A stretch of DNA of 64,000 nucleotides. Origin: Umbelopsis ramanniana AG. Lineage: Eukaryota > Mucoromycota > Umbelopsidomycetes > Umbelopsidales > Umbelopsidaceae. The stretch is from the NCBI RefSeq assembly GCF_025399195.1, contig NW_026252093.1, forward strand, positions 62,001 to 126,000. Direction: 5' to 3'. A program made the translations under genes and the position numbers. Shown piece after piece: positions 12,991 to 22,581 of the stretch; the first letter of the stretch is position 1; each line of letters begins with the position of its first letter. The notes beneath the pieces are model-generated. The model was not told the origin of the DNA. It saw only the letters and a list, made by a program, of their open reading frames with translations, and searched no databases.

Positions 12991-15158
12991 ATGGACCACG
13001 ATGAGGCGCGACGTGCGAAAGTCACTGCGGCGAAGAAAAAGGTGTTTATCTCTACATGTATCAGTATATCGTGTGGGCATAGTTCTGGAGACACCTGGGT
13101 AACTGAATGCTGAGGCTGAATTCCATCTCTCCAATTGCAGTTAAAGAAGTTTCAAAACAAGAGAACTGGCGGCACGGAAGGAAGTGTGGGTAAAACGCAT
13201 GAAAGGACGAATAGCACAAATTCCAGCGTTTCGAGTGTTGTTTCTGGAAGGAGCAGAACGAACGACAACCACGGCACCAACTTTACGCCGCACATTCAAG
13301 ATGGCTATGATCACAGCCTGCCATCCGAATCCGAGAAACTGGCTGGCAATAACTTATCGCCGGATATCAGAATGGCATCTGAGCTTTTCAATAACTCGTC
13401 CGCTTCAAACGAATTCCCTGATATACCTTCCAATCATAATAATGAGATACAAAGATTAACTGAGAGGATCAGAGACCTCGAGTACAAGGAACGCACGAGC
13501 GAATCTAGTTTCAAAAACTTGAACACCGAATATCAAAAGGCAGTTAGCCAACTTCAGCACTTTGATCCTGTGGTAAGATGACACAGAAAGTATTCAATGG
13601 CATTTCGAGCTGTTACTTATGTATGTGTCTATCATGTAGCTGATCGCAAGCACACAAAAGCAATTAGAGGAAGCCCGGCACGCTAATACTCAACTGCGTG
13701 AACAGCTTTCCCAGGAAGAACAAAAGGTAGAATCGATGGAGTACGAGATATCTGGATTGAGACAAAAGCTTTCCAACCAAGAAGAAAGGTCTGCGCAACT
13801 GAAAAGTGCCCTCGAGAAATCTGAAGAGGAAAGCAAAGAATATGGCGATCTCTTGATAATATCCAACCAGAGGGCCGATGAACTGGAAGAGACAGCTAAG
13901 ACGAATCAGGAAAAGGTAGATGAATATGAAAAGTCACATGTGGCGGTAGAGGATAGTCTACAAAAAGCGAAACTGGATTTGCTCGAGCGCGACACGTTGA
14001 TAGCTGAGTTACGACAGTCTACGGAAGATCTCTCCAATGAGCTGCAAATACAAAAACGTGAGGCTTCAAATGCAACCAAGCAACTGAAATCATTATCAGA
14101 AAAAGCAGGACAGCTCGGAAAGGAGAATAGGACTTTGATCCAAAGATTGGAGGACATGCGACAAACATCCATCAAATTGGAAACGGAAAATTCTGCCATA
14201 CGTGAACAATTTCAAACCACAGGAACTGAATCTGAAACATCATCAACTCTTGCAACGGATCTGATTGAATTTCAACAACGCTTGTCTGAGGCTGAGTCTT
14301 CATTGGGGAAATCGAAAAAGGAGCTTGAAGAGGAAAAGCAACGTTCCAAAGAACTCTCTCTTCAAATTAATTCTGCCAAGATGAATGGCGATAACAACGA
14401 CGGGGAGCCCGATGTGGAAAAGTCCTTGCGCACCTTACAAGCGCAACTGGATGTGGAAAGACAGAAATCTAGAGAAGTATTAGGACAGTTGGAAACGGTG
14501 AGAGACGAGATGGCCGAGTTACGACGCCGATATATGTTCATCTTAGAAGAGAATAAGCAGCTCAACGAGTTAGTGGAGGCTGAAGTATTTGAAAGCGATG
14601 AGTTTGGTGCTGGAATGAAAGATTATGAAGTCAATGGAGATGGAAAGTTTACACCTGACAGTGCTCTTAGTCCTGGTCAATATGGTACGTCGCATTCAAT
14701 ACTCTTGGGGCAATATTTCAATGCAATGTTCCAACTAATGTATTGCCTGCAATACCAGCTTCATACGACCATGAACGAAGGTAAAATAGCTGACATAGCA
14801 GGTTGTTGCAATTTCATCTATCTAACTTTGTGTGAACTAGGCGCATCATCAAACGAGCAAGAGCCAGCTTGCTGAACTTGCAGGAAAGAGCCATCCAAGA
14901 CCCATCTCTCAGAAACTTTGACCCTTCTTCTAATGCCATAGGTAAATGATCCCTCTTTTTAAACAGTTCTCATTTTTCAAAGACTTCAATTAACACACTT
15001 TCTCCTGCCTAGATTCGGGAAGGTCTAGCGCATCGTTTGATGATAGTTATAGGCAACTTATCAGTTCTTCATTGCCGCCTAGAGTTAAACCACAGCATCA
15101 GGCCTTCATGGATGTCCCGAAATGTAGTGGATGCCTAGGAAGAGCGGTAGAAGTGTAA
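12991..15158 (+). CDS. Golgin-like coiled-coil protein (GM130/Bug1 type)
   Basis: The predicted product is a 598-aa, mostly coiled-coil Golgi tether. Exons: 12991-13041, 13141-13572, 13640-14684, a 22-nt microexon 14759-14780, 14841-14941 and 15013-15158. All phases agree only if the microexon is included. The N-terminus (basic, with ARRAKVTAAKKKLKKFQNKR) closely resembles the p115-binding start of GM130/GOLGA2, which also opens with an AAAKKKLREYQ-like motif. A Ser/Asn-rich stretch follows, then heptad-rich helix from about residue 120 to 480 full of Glu, Lys, Gln and Leu. The basic RRRIIKRARASLLNLQERA segment after the microexon precedes a short C-terminal tail. In yeast the equivalent Bug1 partners GRASP/Grh1 on early Golgi. 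Family placement rests on the N-terminus and architecture, since coiled coils are poor for homology. Confidence 0.65.
14759..14780 (+). other. 22-nt microexon of the golgin gene
   Basis: It is flanked by an upstream ...ACCAG acceptor and a downstream GTAAAA donor. Without it the last long exon can only be joined in frames that stop within a few codons. With it the frame leads through 33 codons to the next donor and then to the terminal exon. Confidence 0.6.
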
Positions 15159-15465
15159 GCTGAGAAGCCACTAAATCTCACTTCCCAATAGAGGTTTATA
15201 TACCATGCGATCGAATTGAAGCCAGCTTAATACCATACATATATCTCTATCTACACTTTTGGTTACATAACCTGAATATTCAAGTGAATTAATCTGGTAT
15301 CATATCTTTTTATTCCTCAAGGATAATACTCTGGGCTGGAAGATACTGATGTAATGCACCTAATAACTCGACAATAAGAAATTTGACATGCTGTGCAACA
15401 CAGCTGGTTGTGAGCAATGGCGTTTTTGGGAGACTGCTTTGTCAAAGATATAACCTCTGCTGAGA
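15159..15465. other. Convergent intergenic spacer
   Basis: This is the 3' flank between the golgin gene (+) and the small mitochondrial gene (-). It is AT-rich and only polyadenylation-type sequence is seen. Confidence 0.4.
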
Positions 15466-15899
15466 TTAATTATATCCTGTGGCAGAACGACTGTTTCCTG
15501 TACCCGTTTCATGCTGGGCCAATTTGTTAGGCTTCTTATTACGTGTCTAAAGAGAAAGGGCAAGACAGTTCAGACGACAATGCGAGCTTTTGCTCCCGGC
15601 AAACCTCCACTTACCTTCTCATCATGTCGACGCAAGACTTCATCGACTTCATCCATTGACGCATCATAATCGTCTGAAACGTGTTTTGCGTACATTCCGG
15701 AGTCCATGTTGATGGACTCTCCCGCCTGCGACTTGGCGGCGTCATCCTTAAAGTGACCATGATCTGGGCAGTTATGTGCATCGTCCCATAGATCGCCGTA
15801 GCCGATGGAGTTCGAGCATATTGCTGTTATTGAGAACGTTCTGTGTTGGTTAACAAAGACTGGTTTGCAAAGGAGCTTATTAAATCGGCGTAAAGACAT
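15466..15899 (-). CDS. Small predicted mitochondrial protein, unknown function
   Basis: Two exons, 15615-15899 and 15466-15546, give 121 aa. A further in-frame ATG at 15968 would add 23 residues, but the internal start yields a classic matrix-targeting leader: Arg-rich and acid-free, followed by QHRTFSITA, which resembles a processing site. The mature part is hydrophilic and acidic. It has a His/Cys/Asp cluster (WDDAHNCPDHGHFKDD), a stretch around MDSGMYAKHVSDDYDASMDEVDEVLRRHDEK, and a C-terminus ending in SRSATGYN. I do not recognise the family. It lies tail-side of the golgin gene and upstream of ETF alpha, all separately spliced. The gene itself is fairly secure because both exons are in frame and the leader is convincing. 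Confidence 0.6.
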
Positions 15900-16083
15900 A
15901 TCGGAAGAAAAAGCAATGTGACGCCGATCGTTTCGATTTTCTCTTTTTAAATTTGATGCTTGTTTCATGCGCGATCACCTCATTCACACGTAAAAAATTT
16001 AACCAGTCTTTTCTTTTTGTATTTACTGAAATGGCTGCAAAATGTATGGGGTTTCAATCTAGAAAAAATACTTTTCTTATGCT

Positions 16084-17444
16084 TTAGAGCTTTTGCGTAA
16101 GTTCAGGGACAGCCTTGAACAAATCTTCAACTAGACCATAATCAGCAACCTGGAAAATAGGTGCTTCGGCATCCTTGTTGATAGCAACGATGGTCTTGGA
16201 GTCCTTCATACCGGCCAAATGTTGAATGGCACCGGAGATACCAACAGCAATATACAATTCTGATGTAGATTCGGTGTCAGTTCAAGTGCAACGGCAGATC
16301 ATCCTTCACTAACCACAAGAAGATGATCGACTTACCTGGTGCAACGATCTTGCCGGTTTGACCAATTTGGAGGGAGTTGTCGACGTAACCAGCATCAACG
16401 GCAGCACGGGAAGCACCAACTAATGAAAGAATGAAGTGAGTCAACACTCCATCAACAGAAGAAACCTCTCGTTATCCATCTAAAATCGTTTACTTACCAG
16501 CAGCGCCAATCTTATCAGCCATATCATACAACATCTGGAAGTTTTCGCCGTTCTTCATACCTCGTCCACCGGAAATAACACGCTTAGCGCTGTTCAAGTC
16601 GGGACGGTCGCTCTTGATCAATTCTTCGCCAATCCACTCTGACAAAGCGGCGGTATCAGCTTCAGGAGCAGCCTCATGAGCAGGGTCATTCTGAGCAGTG
16701 GTGGCGGCAGGGAATGCAGTTCCACGAACGGTGATAATCTTAATGCTATCACTAGACTTGACGGTGGCAATAGCGTTACCTGTAAGCGAACTTTAGATGA
16801 TTGTGTTCTGTGAAAATAATTACTTTAGGTGATATACGCACCAGCATAGATTGGTCTAACGAAGGTATCAGCTCCTTCGATGCCAGTAATATCAGAGATA
16901 GCAGCAACATCAAGAAGGGCAGCAACGCGAGGCAAGACGTTCTTGCCAAAGGCGGTATGTCCAGCGAAAACGTGGGAAAACCCAAGCTTCTTTTGTGCCT
17001 CTACCAAGAGAGGGGCCAACGTCTCGGGAAGGTTGTGTGAATAGGCATCATTCTTTGCAACCAAGACCTTTGTGATGCCATTATACTTTGCAATCTCTTT
17101 TGCAACAGTCTCAGGGGCACCGCCTGCAACAATGGCTGTGATATCTCCACCGAGTGCCTGAGCAGCAGTCAAAGCGTTCAAGGTTGAACCATCGACAGCA
17201 CCGTTTCTATGCTCAACAACCAAAAGAGAGCTATTTCCTGAAGCGCTAGCATAGAATCGCTGGAAAATGGGGCGAGTCTGATGGGGTTGTGAAAATTGGT
17301 TGAATTGCATGAATTGGAACAACAATGTCAGAGTGGGAAACAAGGTATGTCAGCAATCTATTTCTCAATTGACATATATAATCAGTTTCTCACCTGAACA
17401 GCAGTAGCTCTGGACAAGATATTAGGGCGAAGAGCGGCGAGCAT
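16084..17444 (-). CDS. ETFA: Electron transfer flavoprotein alpha subunit, mitochondrial
   Basis: 342 aa from five exons: 17394-17444, 16842-17277, 16498-16779, 16336-16419 and 16084-16259. ETF alpha binds FAD and, with the beta subunit, carries electrons from matrix acyl-CoA and other dehydrogenases to ETF:ubiquinone oxidoreductase. A mitochondrial leader ([17 protein letters not shown]...RFYAS) precedes the alpha/beta domain. The C-terminal FAD-binding domain is intact: SGGRGMKN, then [14 protein letters not shown], the [29 protein letters not shown] motif region, and the terminal [21 protein letters not shown] region. Length matches the family. The start at 17444 is preferred because exon 1 supplies the targeting peptide. 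ETF beta is not in this window. Confidence 0.97.
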
Positions 17445-18225
17445 GGTGAGAAGTTGTGGAGAAAGCGGAGAGCAACACCAGGTCGTTTGCCTATAGAACC
17501 CCGGACAAGACGTCACAAACACTCCTTCAACTCTGACTGATTTTCACGTGAGGTACGGTGGTATCCCGTCTGTTGCTAACAATGAGATCCTTTTTTAATT
17601 CGTAATATAATAGTTTTTGCACATTTCGTAGCCAACATATAACCCCTACTCATAAAAATAAAATCCATGATATCTTATACTTTCCATCTTTCATTCTGGT
17701 TTGTATTGAAATTTTGTCCTACCTGAGTGAGCTGGAATTGCCTGTCAGTTCCCCTCATTAAACTTTCAGTGGCTTTCCTGGCCATCTACTTACCAAGGTA
17801 GCTATCAAGATATCAATTAATTTTATATACTAAAGCTCTCATAAACTACTTTATACCAACTCCATATGAAAGTGAGGTATACATTATATATTACAAGGAG
17901 AAGGTCGTTTGACCAATCTTTCAAGAAAATTTGCACTTATGCTTTGATTGTGAAAGATCTGGCAATTTCATACCAAGTAAACGAAGATACAACAATTATA
18001 ACACGCGCTTGCCAATGAAAGGTGTGCAGTAAAGGGATGACGACATCTCCTACATGACCACTACAGTCAATCTTACGGGATTATGAACGAATTCAAGCTC
18101 TTTATTAAATGTATGTTGTATGCAAATGATACAAGTGGGAGGGAGGAATACTATATAAAAACAAAGGAACGCTTTTTTCAAAATGATTACAGTTAACTTT
18201 GAGGTATTATTGTGGAAAGAGTCGT
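17445..18225. other. Intergenic spacer, promoter of ETFA
   Basis: AT-rich, with homopolymer runs and no convincing ORF or RNA gene. It should include the ETFA promoter (minus strand) and the 3' flank of the ISA2-like gene. Confidence 0.4.
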
Positions 18226-18838
18226 CTAATTTTGGGTGATCATATCCAAATCGATATCATAGCTTATATTACAGCCACAAGTATGTTTAGCATTGGGGTT
18301 GGATACCACTTGGAAGGTACTGCCAATGAGTTCTTCGACGAAATCGACTGTTGAACCTCGCAGGAACTGAAGACTGACTTCGTCAATGACAACGCGGGCG
18401 CCATCTTTTTCAAATACAATATCATCCTCTTCAGCTTTCGAAGTCAAGTCCAGCTTGTTCTGATAGCCGTGGCAACCTCCAGAATCCACCATAACTCGAA
18501 GCATTTGTTCGGGATCCTTGTCGCGATCAGACATAAACTTCAATTGCTAGCAGCATTGTTCTGAATTAGAGGCCAACTTCTCGTAATGCTAAGCAACCCA
18601 TGAGGACCATGCTTACCTGTATAGCTCTATCTGAAATGACCAGGCCATTCTTTTGCTCGGCGGGACGCACCTGGCTGCGTATAACAGAGGAAGCTGAGAA
18701 GCTTCTCAACAGCGGTGTGGTGGGGGCATGTTGCATATTGGCCCGAAGAAGCGAAGGCATGGGCGGTCGAAGGACAATCGTAGACCATGTGTGTGAATAC
18801 TGGCGCTGGGCGACGCTTGTCAGTCTTGTTCGAAGCAT
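18226..18838 (-). CDS. ISA2: Iron-sulfur cluster assembly protein Isa2/ISCA2
   Basis: A-type carrier for [4Fe-4S] cluster maturation in the mitochondrial matrix, about 180 aa. Exons are 18617-18838 and 18226-18546. The first exon encodes a long basic leader with a Ser/Arg-rich RSFSAS segment. The HesB/IscA fold follows: LRVMVDSGGCHGYQ carries the first ligand Cys, and NPNAKHTCGCNIS carries the C-G-C pair, so all three conserved cysteines are present. The start at 18838 (MLRTRLTSVAQRQYS) is a typical leader; in-frame ATGs at 18862 and 18898 are alternatives that add acidic or neutral residues. The GxxHGYQ loop and FVEELIGSTFQVVSNP segment favour Isa2 over Isa1. Confidence 0.93.
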
Positions 18839-19423
18839 TGCTGGTTGAAATGGGCCTTTCATTACAAAGCAGAGCTTGTCCTTGTTTGAAATTTTCAATT
18901 ATTGTGATTGGCCACTACGGGTGATGGTCTGGGAATAAAAAAAACCTATAATTTGTTCACCCAAACAGGGTCGGCTTGCTTGCTTGCTTTCTTTTCAGTG
19001 AGTGCCGCAAATTGTTTTTTGGGTCAAACGCACACTCATCCCTGACCACATGCTTCAATACTCCCTCGTTTTCATGGAGACATTTGACTTTATAAGTTCC
19101 TTTATGCCGTTAGTACACAGAGTAGATTTACAATAGCTTTCAAAAGTCCAATTCGGCACAAACCGTGCAACAAATTACAGTACATTTCACAAATGCGAAT
19201 TTTCTGCACAGATGGTTTAAAAATCCAAAACATAAACCAAAAGAGAAGAAGCGTGCAATATTAAAAAGAATTCAAAAAGTAATAAAAAAAAAACAGTATT
19301 GTTTGGATGGAGGGGGGTGGGATGTAAAACAAAATTTGACGGTCGATATGTGAAGAAGGAAAAATAAGTACAAACAAATGTCGAGGAGTCGTGGGTAAAT
19401 ATAGAATGAATACAGTGAATAGA
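18839..19423. other. Intergenic spacer
   Basis: Promoter side of the ISA2-like gene and 3' flank of the WD40-like gene. AT-rich with A tracts (near 19286) and a GGAGGGGGGTGGG patch near 19309. Short ORFs on both strands look random. Confidence 0.4.
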
Positions 19424-21724
19424 TCAATCATGACTAGCCAGTTCCACGTTATCACCAAGGACGGTGTATTGTAGATGATCAGGGATACGTTTCCATTGAC
19501 GATACCAAGGTTCATAGTCAAAAGATTTATCCAGTAATCGCTTTCGTTTGCGTGTAAGCCTATCATCATACTGAGAAGGTTCAGTTAGACGCTTGCGTGC
19601 TTTCCACCCGAGTGGATCTAGCTCTAAAATCTTACGGGCTTGATCGCCAGCTAATTCAACCAACGATCGAACACCACGGCTCATGAACTCGTAAACCAAT
19701 ACTCTCTTTTTCGTAGCAACATAGAGGTATTGACCGCATCCAGACCAACACAGTCCGTTGATTTTAGCTAGTATCCGAAGTTTGGTATTTTGTTCTCCTC
19801 GGAATGAAACCATGGTGATTTCCTGCCGCGGGATAATGGTTGTACTTCGTTCTAAAGCGGATTTGGTGCTGTGGCTGTTGGATTCTATACTTGATAAGAA
19901 ATTGTCTTCACTTCCTATACTTTCTTGACGCTGGTTCACACGTAGGGTTTGGTTGAGATCTACAGTGTGAAAATACCCATATCGATTTGAAAACGCCAAA
20001 ATACTTCTTACAGAAGGATGGAAAGCGATGGCATACGTGAAGCCTGCAGCGTCTATTGAAAGTAATATTTCCTTTGATTCCACTGACCAGACCAAGACGC
20101 AATAGTGGGAATCAGACGTGTGAGCAAATAGAGTGGAATCGTTGCTCCAAGCAACATGTTGTGATGAATAATGAAAAGTCGTAGTGGTATCGTGCATTGC
20201 GGATGGTCTAGCTGAGTACTGAGTCAGCAGGTCTGGTGGAATTGTCAAAACTTGGGTAGGACCAAAGGATATATCGGAAGATTCTTCACTAGCACCATCA
20301 GTTCGAATAATATCGCGTAAGAATAGGTAGGAGTCGTCACCTACAAATACCATATTATTACCGTTTGGACTGACACGAGCGTCGTTGATGGGTAACTGTT
20401 GGAAATCTCTTAGGTGACTATGAAACGACAAGCTTTGGTTCGCGCTCCTGGTGCATCGTCTTGAAAAATTTCGTGCCATTTTCGCGCATTCATGGTGAGG
20501 TGGTAAATTGTAAACAAGGACGCCAGCTTCGTTCATACACGCAACCAGCATATACTTGTAAGATCCATTATCAGTTCGCCAGCGAACTATTTGTACAGCA
20601 TTAGTCATCAACATGACGTTATTCTTTCTTTTGAACTTGGTACCCCAAATCTTGACAGGGTTGACGGGATCTACATTACAGTAGACTAAAAGTTCGCCTT
20701 CTAGTCCGCCTACCGCCATATAACCATAATTATGATCCAAACATAATGGCTCAAAGCCCAAGGATACATATGCATCCTCCCTGGAAGGAGGTATGAACTG
20801 AGATCGTTTCAGATGTTTGGTATAGGGCTTACAGCGATCTAAAATCGATGATGTTGTAGGGGCTTCAGCTGCTGTATGTCGATCGTGTGAGGTTTTCTCA
20901 GATGTTGGAAGTGCAATAGAAGCATGGGTCCGTAGAAAGATAGAACCTGGCTTGTCGTCTGCCTGAGGCGCAGCATGATAGCTTTCGGTGTCCTTATTCC
21001 GGATTCCCGGTTGATTTTGGGTGCTGTTGGAATCGTTGTGCGAAGAGCGACTGCTTTGACCCAACGCCGCTGAACCTAGTTGGTTCCGTACGGTAGGCTC
21101 CCCACATTTGACAATACGGTCTTTGTAAAACGCCACCAAGTGCTCTGAGACAGCCATATTTGATTTCACGGCACACAAGGTATTGGCAGACTGGTCATGG
21201 TTCGTGGTGGAACATGAATTGGGTAGCTGCATAGGCCAACCTCGGTCTCTACGCCAAAAAGAGTTTCCATGCCACGGCGAATCAAGCTCCCGTTGTCGGA
21301 GATAGTGATTCCGTTGCTTCACAAACAGCGAGAGTCGCATATCGTTGGATTCCCATGTATAATCGTTGGTGCTATAGATATCTTCATCCCACATATCAAA
21401 ATACGTGCTACAGTCCAGGAGCTTTGTTTCTGAGTCTGTATTAGAAATGTCGGAAGCAACCGATTCACAATCGTCGTCCGAATTGGCGTATTTCGGTTGG
21501 CGAGGACCAATGTACTCGTAGTCTAAAGAATAGTTAGAGTCTTCATCGCTATCATTCGGATTTGATGCAAACAAGCCTAGTTCTGCGATATCAAAGATCA
21601 GATCGTCGTCTTCCACATCGGTTTGCTGGTTTCTCTCTGGTGCAGGTGGACCTTCGCTGAGTATAGCTGACTGCTCAAGGGATTCAAGATCGGCAGCGGC
21701 AGACTGTTTCGGTAGATCCTGCAT
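19424..21724 (-). CDS. WD40-repeat-like protein, DUF2415 family candidate
   Basis: A single uninterrupted frame of 766 codons, unusual among heavily spliced neighbours. Residues 1-130 are acidic (DEDDLIFDIAELGLF, SDEDSNYSLD, SDDDCESVASD). Residues 130-300 are low complexity and Ser/Asn/His-rich. From about 320 to 700 the sequence reads as beta-propeller blades: LGFEPLCLDHNYGYMAVGGLEGELLVY, VARVSPNGNNMVFVGDDSYLFLRD-like, HVAWSNDSTLFAHTSDSHYCVLVW, AIAFHPSVRSILAFSNRYGYFHTVDL and GLCWSGCGQYLYVATKKRVLVYEF. The C-terminus is basic, with two KRKR-type clusters that could be nuclear-localisation signals. The arrangement resembles fungal proteins annotated with DUF2415, whose function is poorly defined. 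Family naming is from memory; the propeller fold is more secure. Confidence 0.7.
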   Translation of the reverse strand: MQDLPKQSAAADLESLEQSAILSEGPPAPERNQQTDVEDDDLIFDIAELGLFASNPNDSDEDSNYSLDYEYIGPRQPKYANSDDDCESVASDISNTDSETKLLDCSTYFDMWDEDIYSTNDYTWESNDMRLSLFVKQRNHYLRQRELDSPWHGNSFWRRDRGWPMQLPNSCSTTNHDQSANTLCAVKSNMAVSEHLVAFYKDRIVKCGEPTVRNQLGSAALGQSSRSSHNDSNSTQNQPGIRNKDTESYHAAPQADDKPGSIFLRTHASIALPTSEKTSHDRHTAAEAPTTSSILDRCKPYTKHLKRSQFIPPSREDAYVSLGFEPLCLDHNYGYMAVGGLEGELLVYCNVDPVNPVKIWGTKFKRKNNVMLMTNAVQIVRWRTDNGSYKYMLVACMNEAGVLVYNLPPHHECAKMARNFSRRCTRSANQSLSFHSHLRDFQQLPINDARVSPNGNNMVFVGDDSYLFLRDIIRTDGASEESSDISFGPTQVLTIPPDLLTQYSARPSAMHDTTTTFHYSSQHVAWSNDSTLFAHTSDSHYCVLVWSVESKEILLSIDAAGFTYAIAFHPSVRSILAFSNRYGYFHTVDLNQTLRVNQRQESIGSEDNFLSSIESNSHSTKSALERSTTIIPRQEITMVSFRGEQNTKLRILAKINGLCWSGCGQYLYVATKKRVLVYEFMSRGVRSLVELAGDQARKILELDPLGWKARKRLTEPSQYDDRLTRKRKRLLDKSFDYEPWYRQWKRIPDHLQYTVLGDNVELASHD

Positions 21725-22581
21725 ACCTTTGTTGAAGAGTGGAAAATAAGGCTGCGCTGGTATAGAATTTTGCGTGTTTTAAGAAAAAAAAAAGTGAGAG
21801 AGAAGGGGGGAAGGAAAAAATAGAAATTAAAGAAAGGCAGTGGAAAATCTCATTATCGACGACACTTGGAAGCAGAGAATTTGAGATGAACCCATTCAAA
21901 CAGGTTCCATATCAAGGCCAGACCCTAACCCTTCCGGATAAGATTTCTCCTTACCAAGCTCATTCTGAGATCTGACCATCCTACTTCGCGTATCCTATCC
22001 CCGCTCACCCATGCCTGTGCAATGACCCCATTTCTTCTTCGTCAGCTATGATTATTCCTATCCCGAATTACACAAGCAAAAAAGTGAACTTTTACGAAGG
22101 AGCTCGAAGCATATGTACTATCATCCTCTTTTTACCTCAGACGCATATTCATGTGGTTGGCGTTTTGGGCAAAAATATTCTGAAAAGGATGCACGTATGG
22201 TTTATTCTGCATTGGTGCTACGCTTTACTGTACCTCGCTCTAGAGTTTATGGTATTTTCCATAATTGAAAAACTCCGTTTCAAGCGATACGATTTTTACT
22301 ATAGAACGCCTTTTATTTCTGTTATTCCTGATTCATGCATTAATGACCAGTTTTTTTTTTTGATCGAGTATTTGCGAATGCAAGTGCGTTCCCAATAGGT
22401 AATCTGTTACATTGAAAAGATCGCCACGTAAACAAAATAAGTATATTGGAAAAAAAATTTGATCAAGAAAGTTAAAAACCCGCGCGTTATGGGTATTGAG
22501 ATCTTGGAAGCCAAAAAAAAAATACGGGGGAGAGTGGTAACAGGTGAAAAAACTAAGTATGTGACTGGAATATCTCCAGTA
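21725..22581. other. Intergenic spacer
   Basis: Promoter side of the WD40-like gene and 3' flank of urease. A frame at 22048-22398 (116 codons, plus strand) is AT-rich and hydrophobic but has no recognisable domain, no flanking splice context and no homologue I know; it is not called. Confidence 0.4.

Noticed and set aside
22048-22398. 116-codon hydrophobic plus-strand frame upstream of the WD40-like gene
   Set aside because: No recognisable motif, no splice partners, and the hydrophobicity is explained by T-rich sequence.
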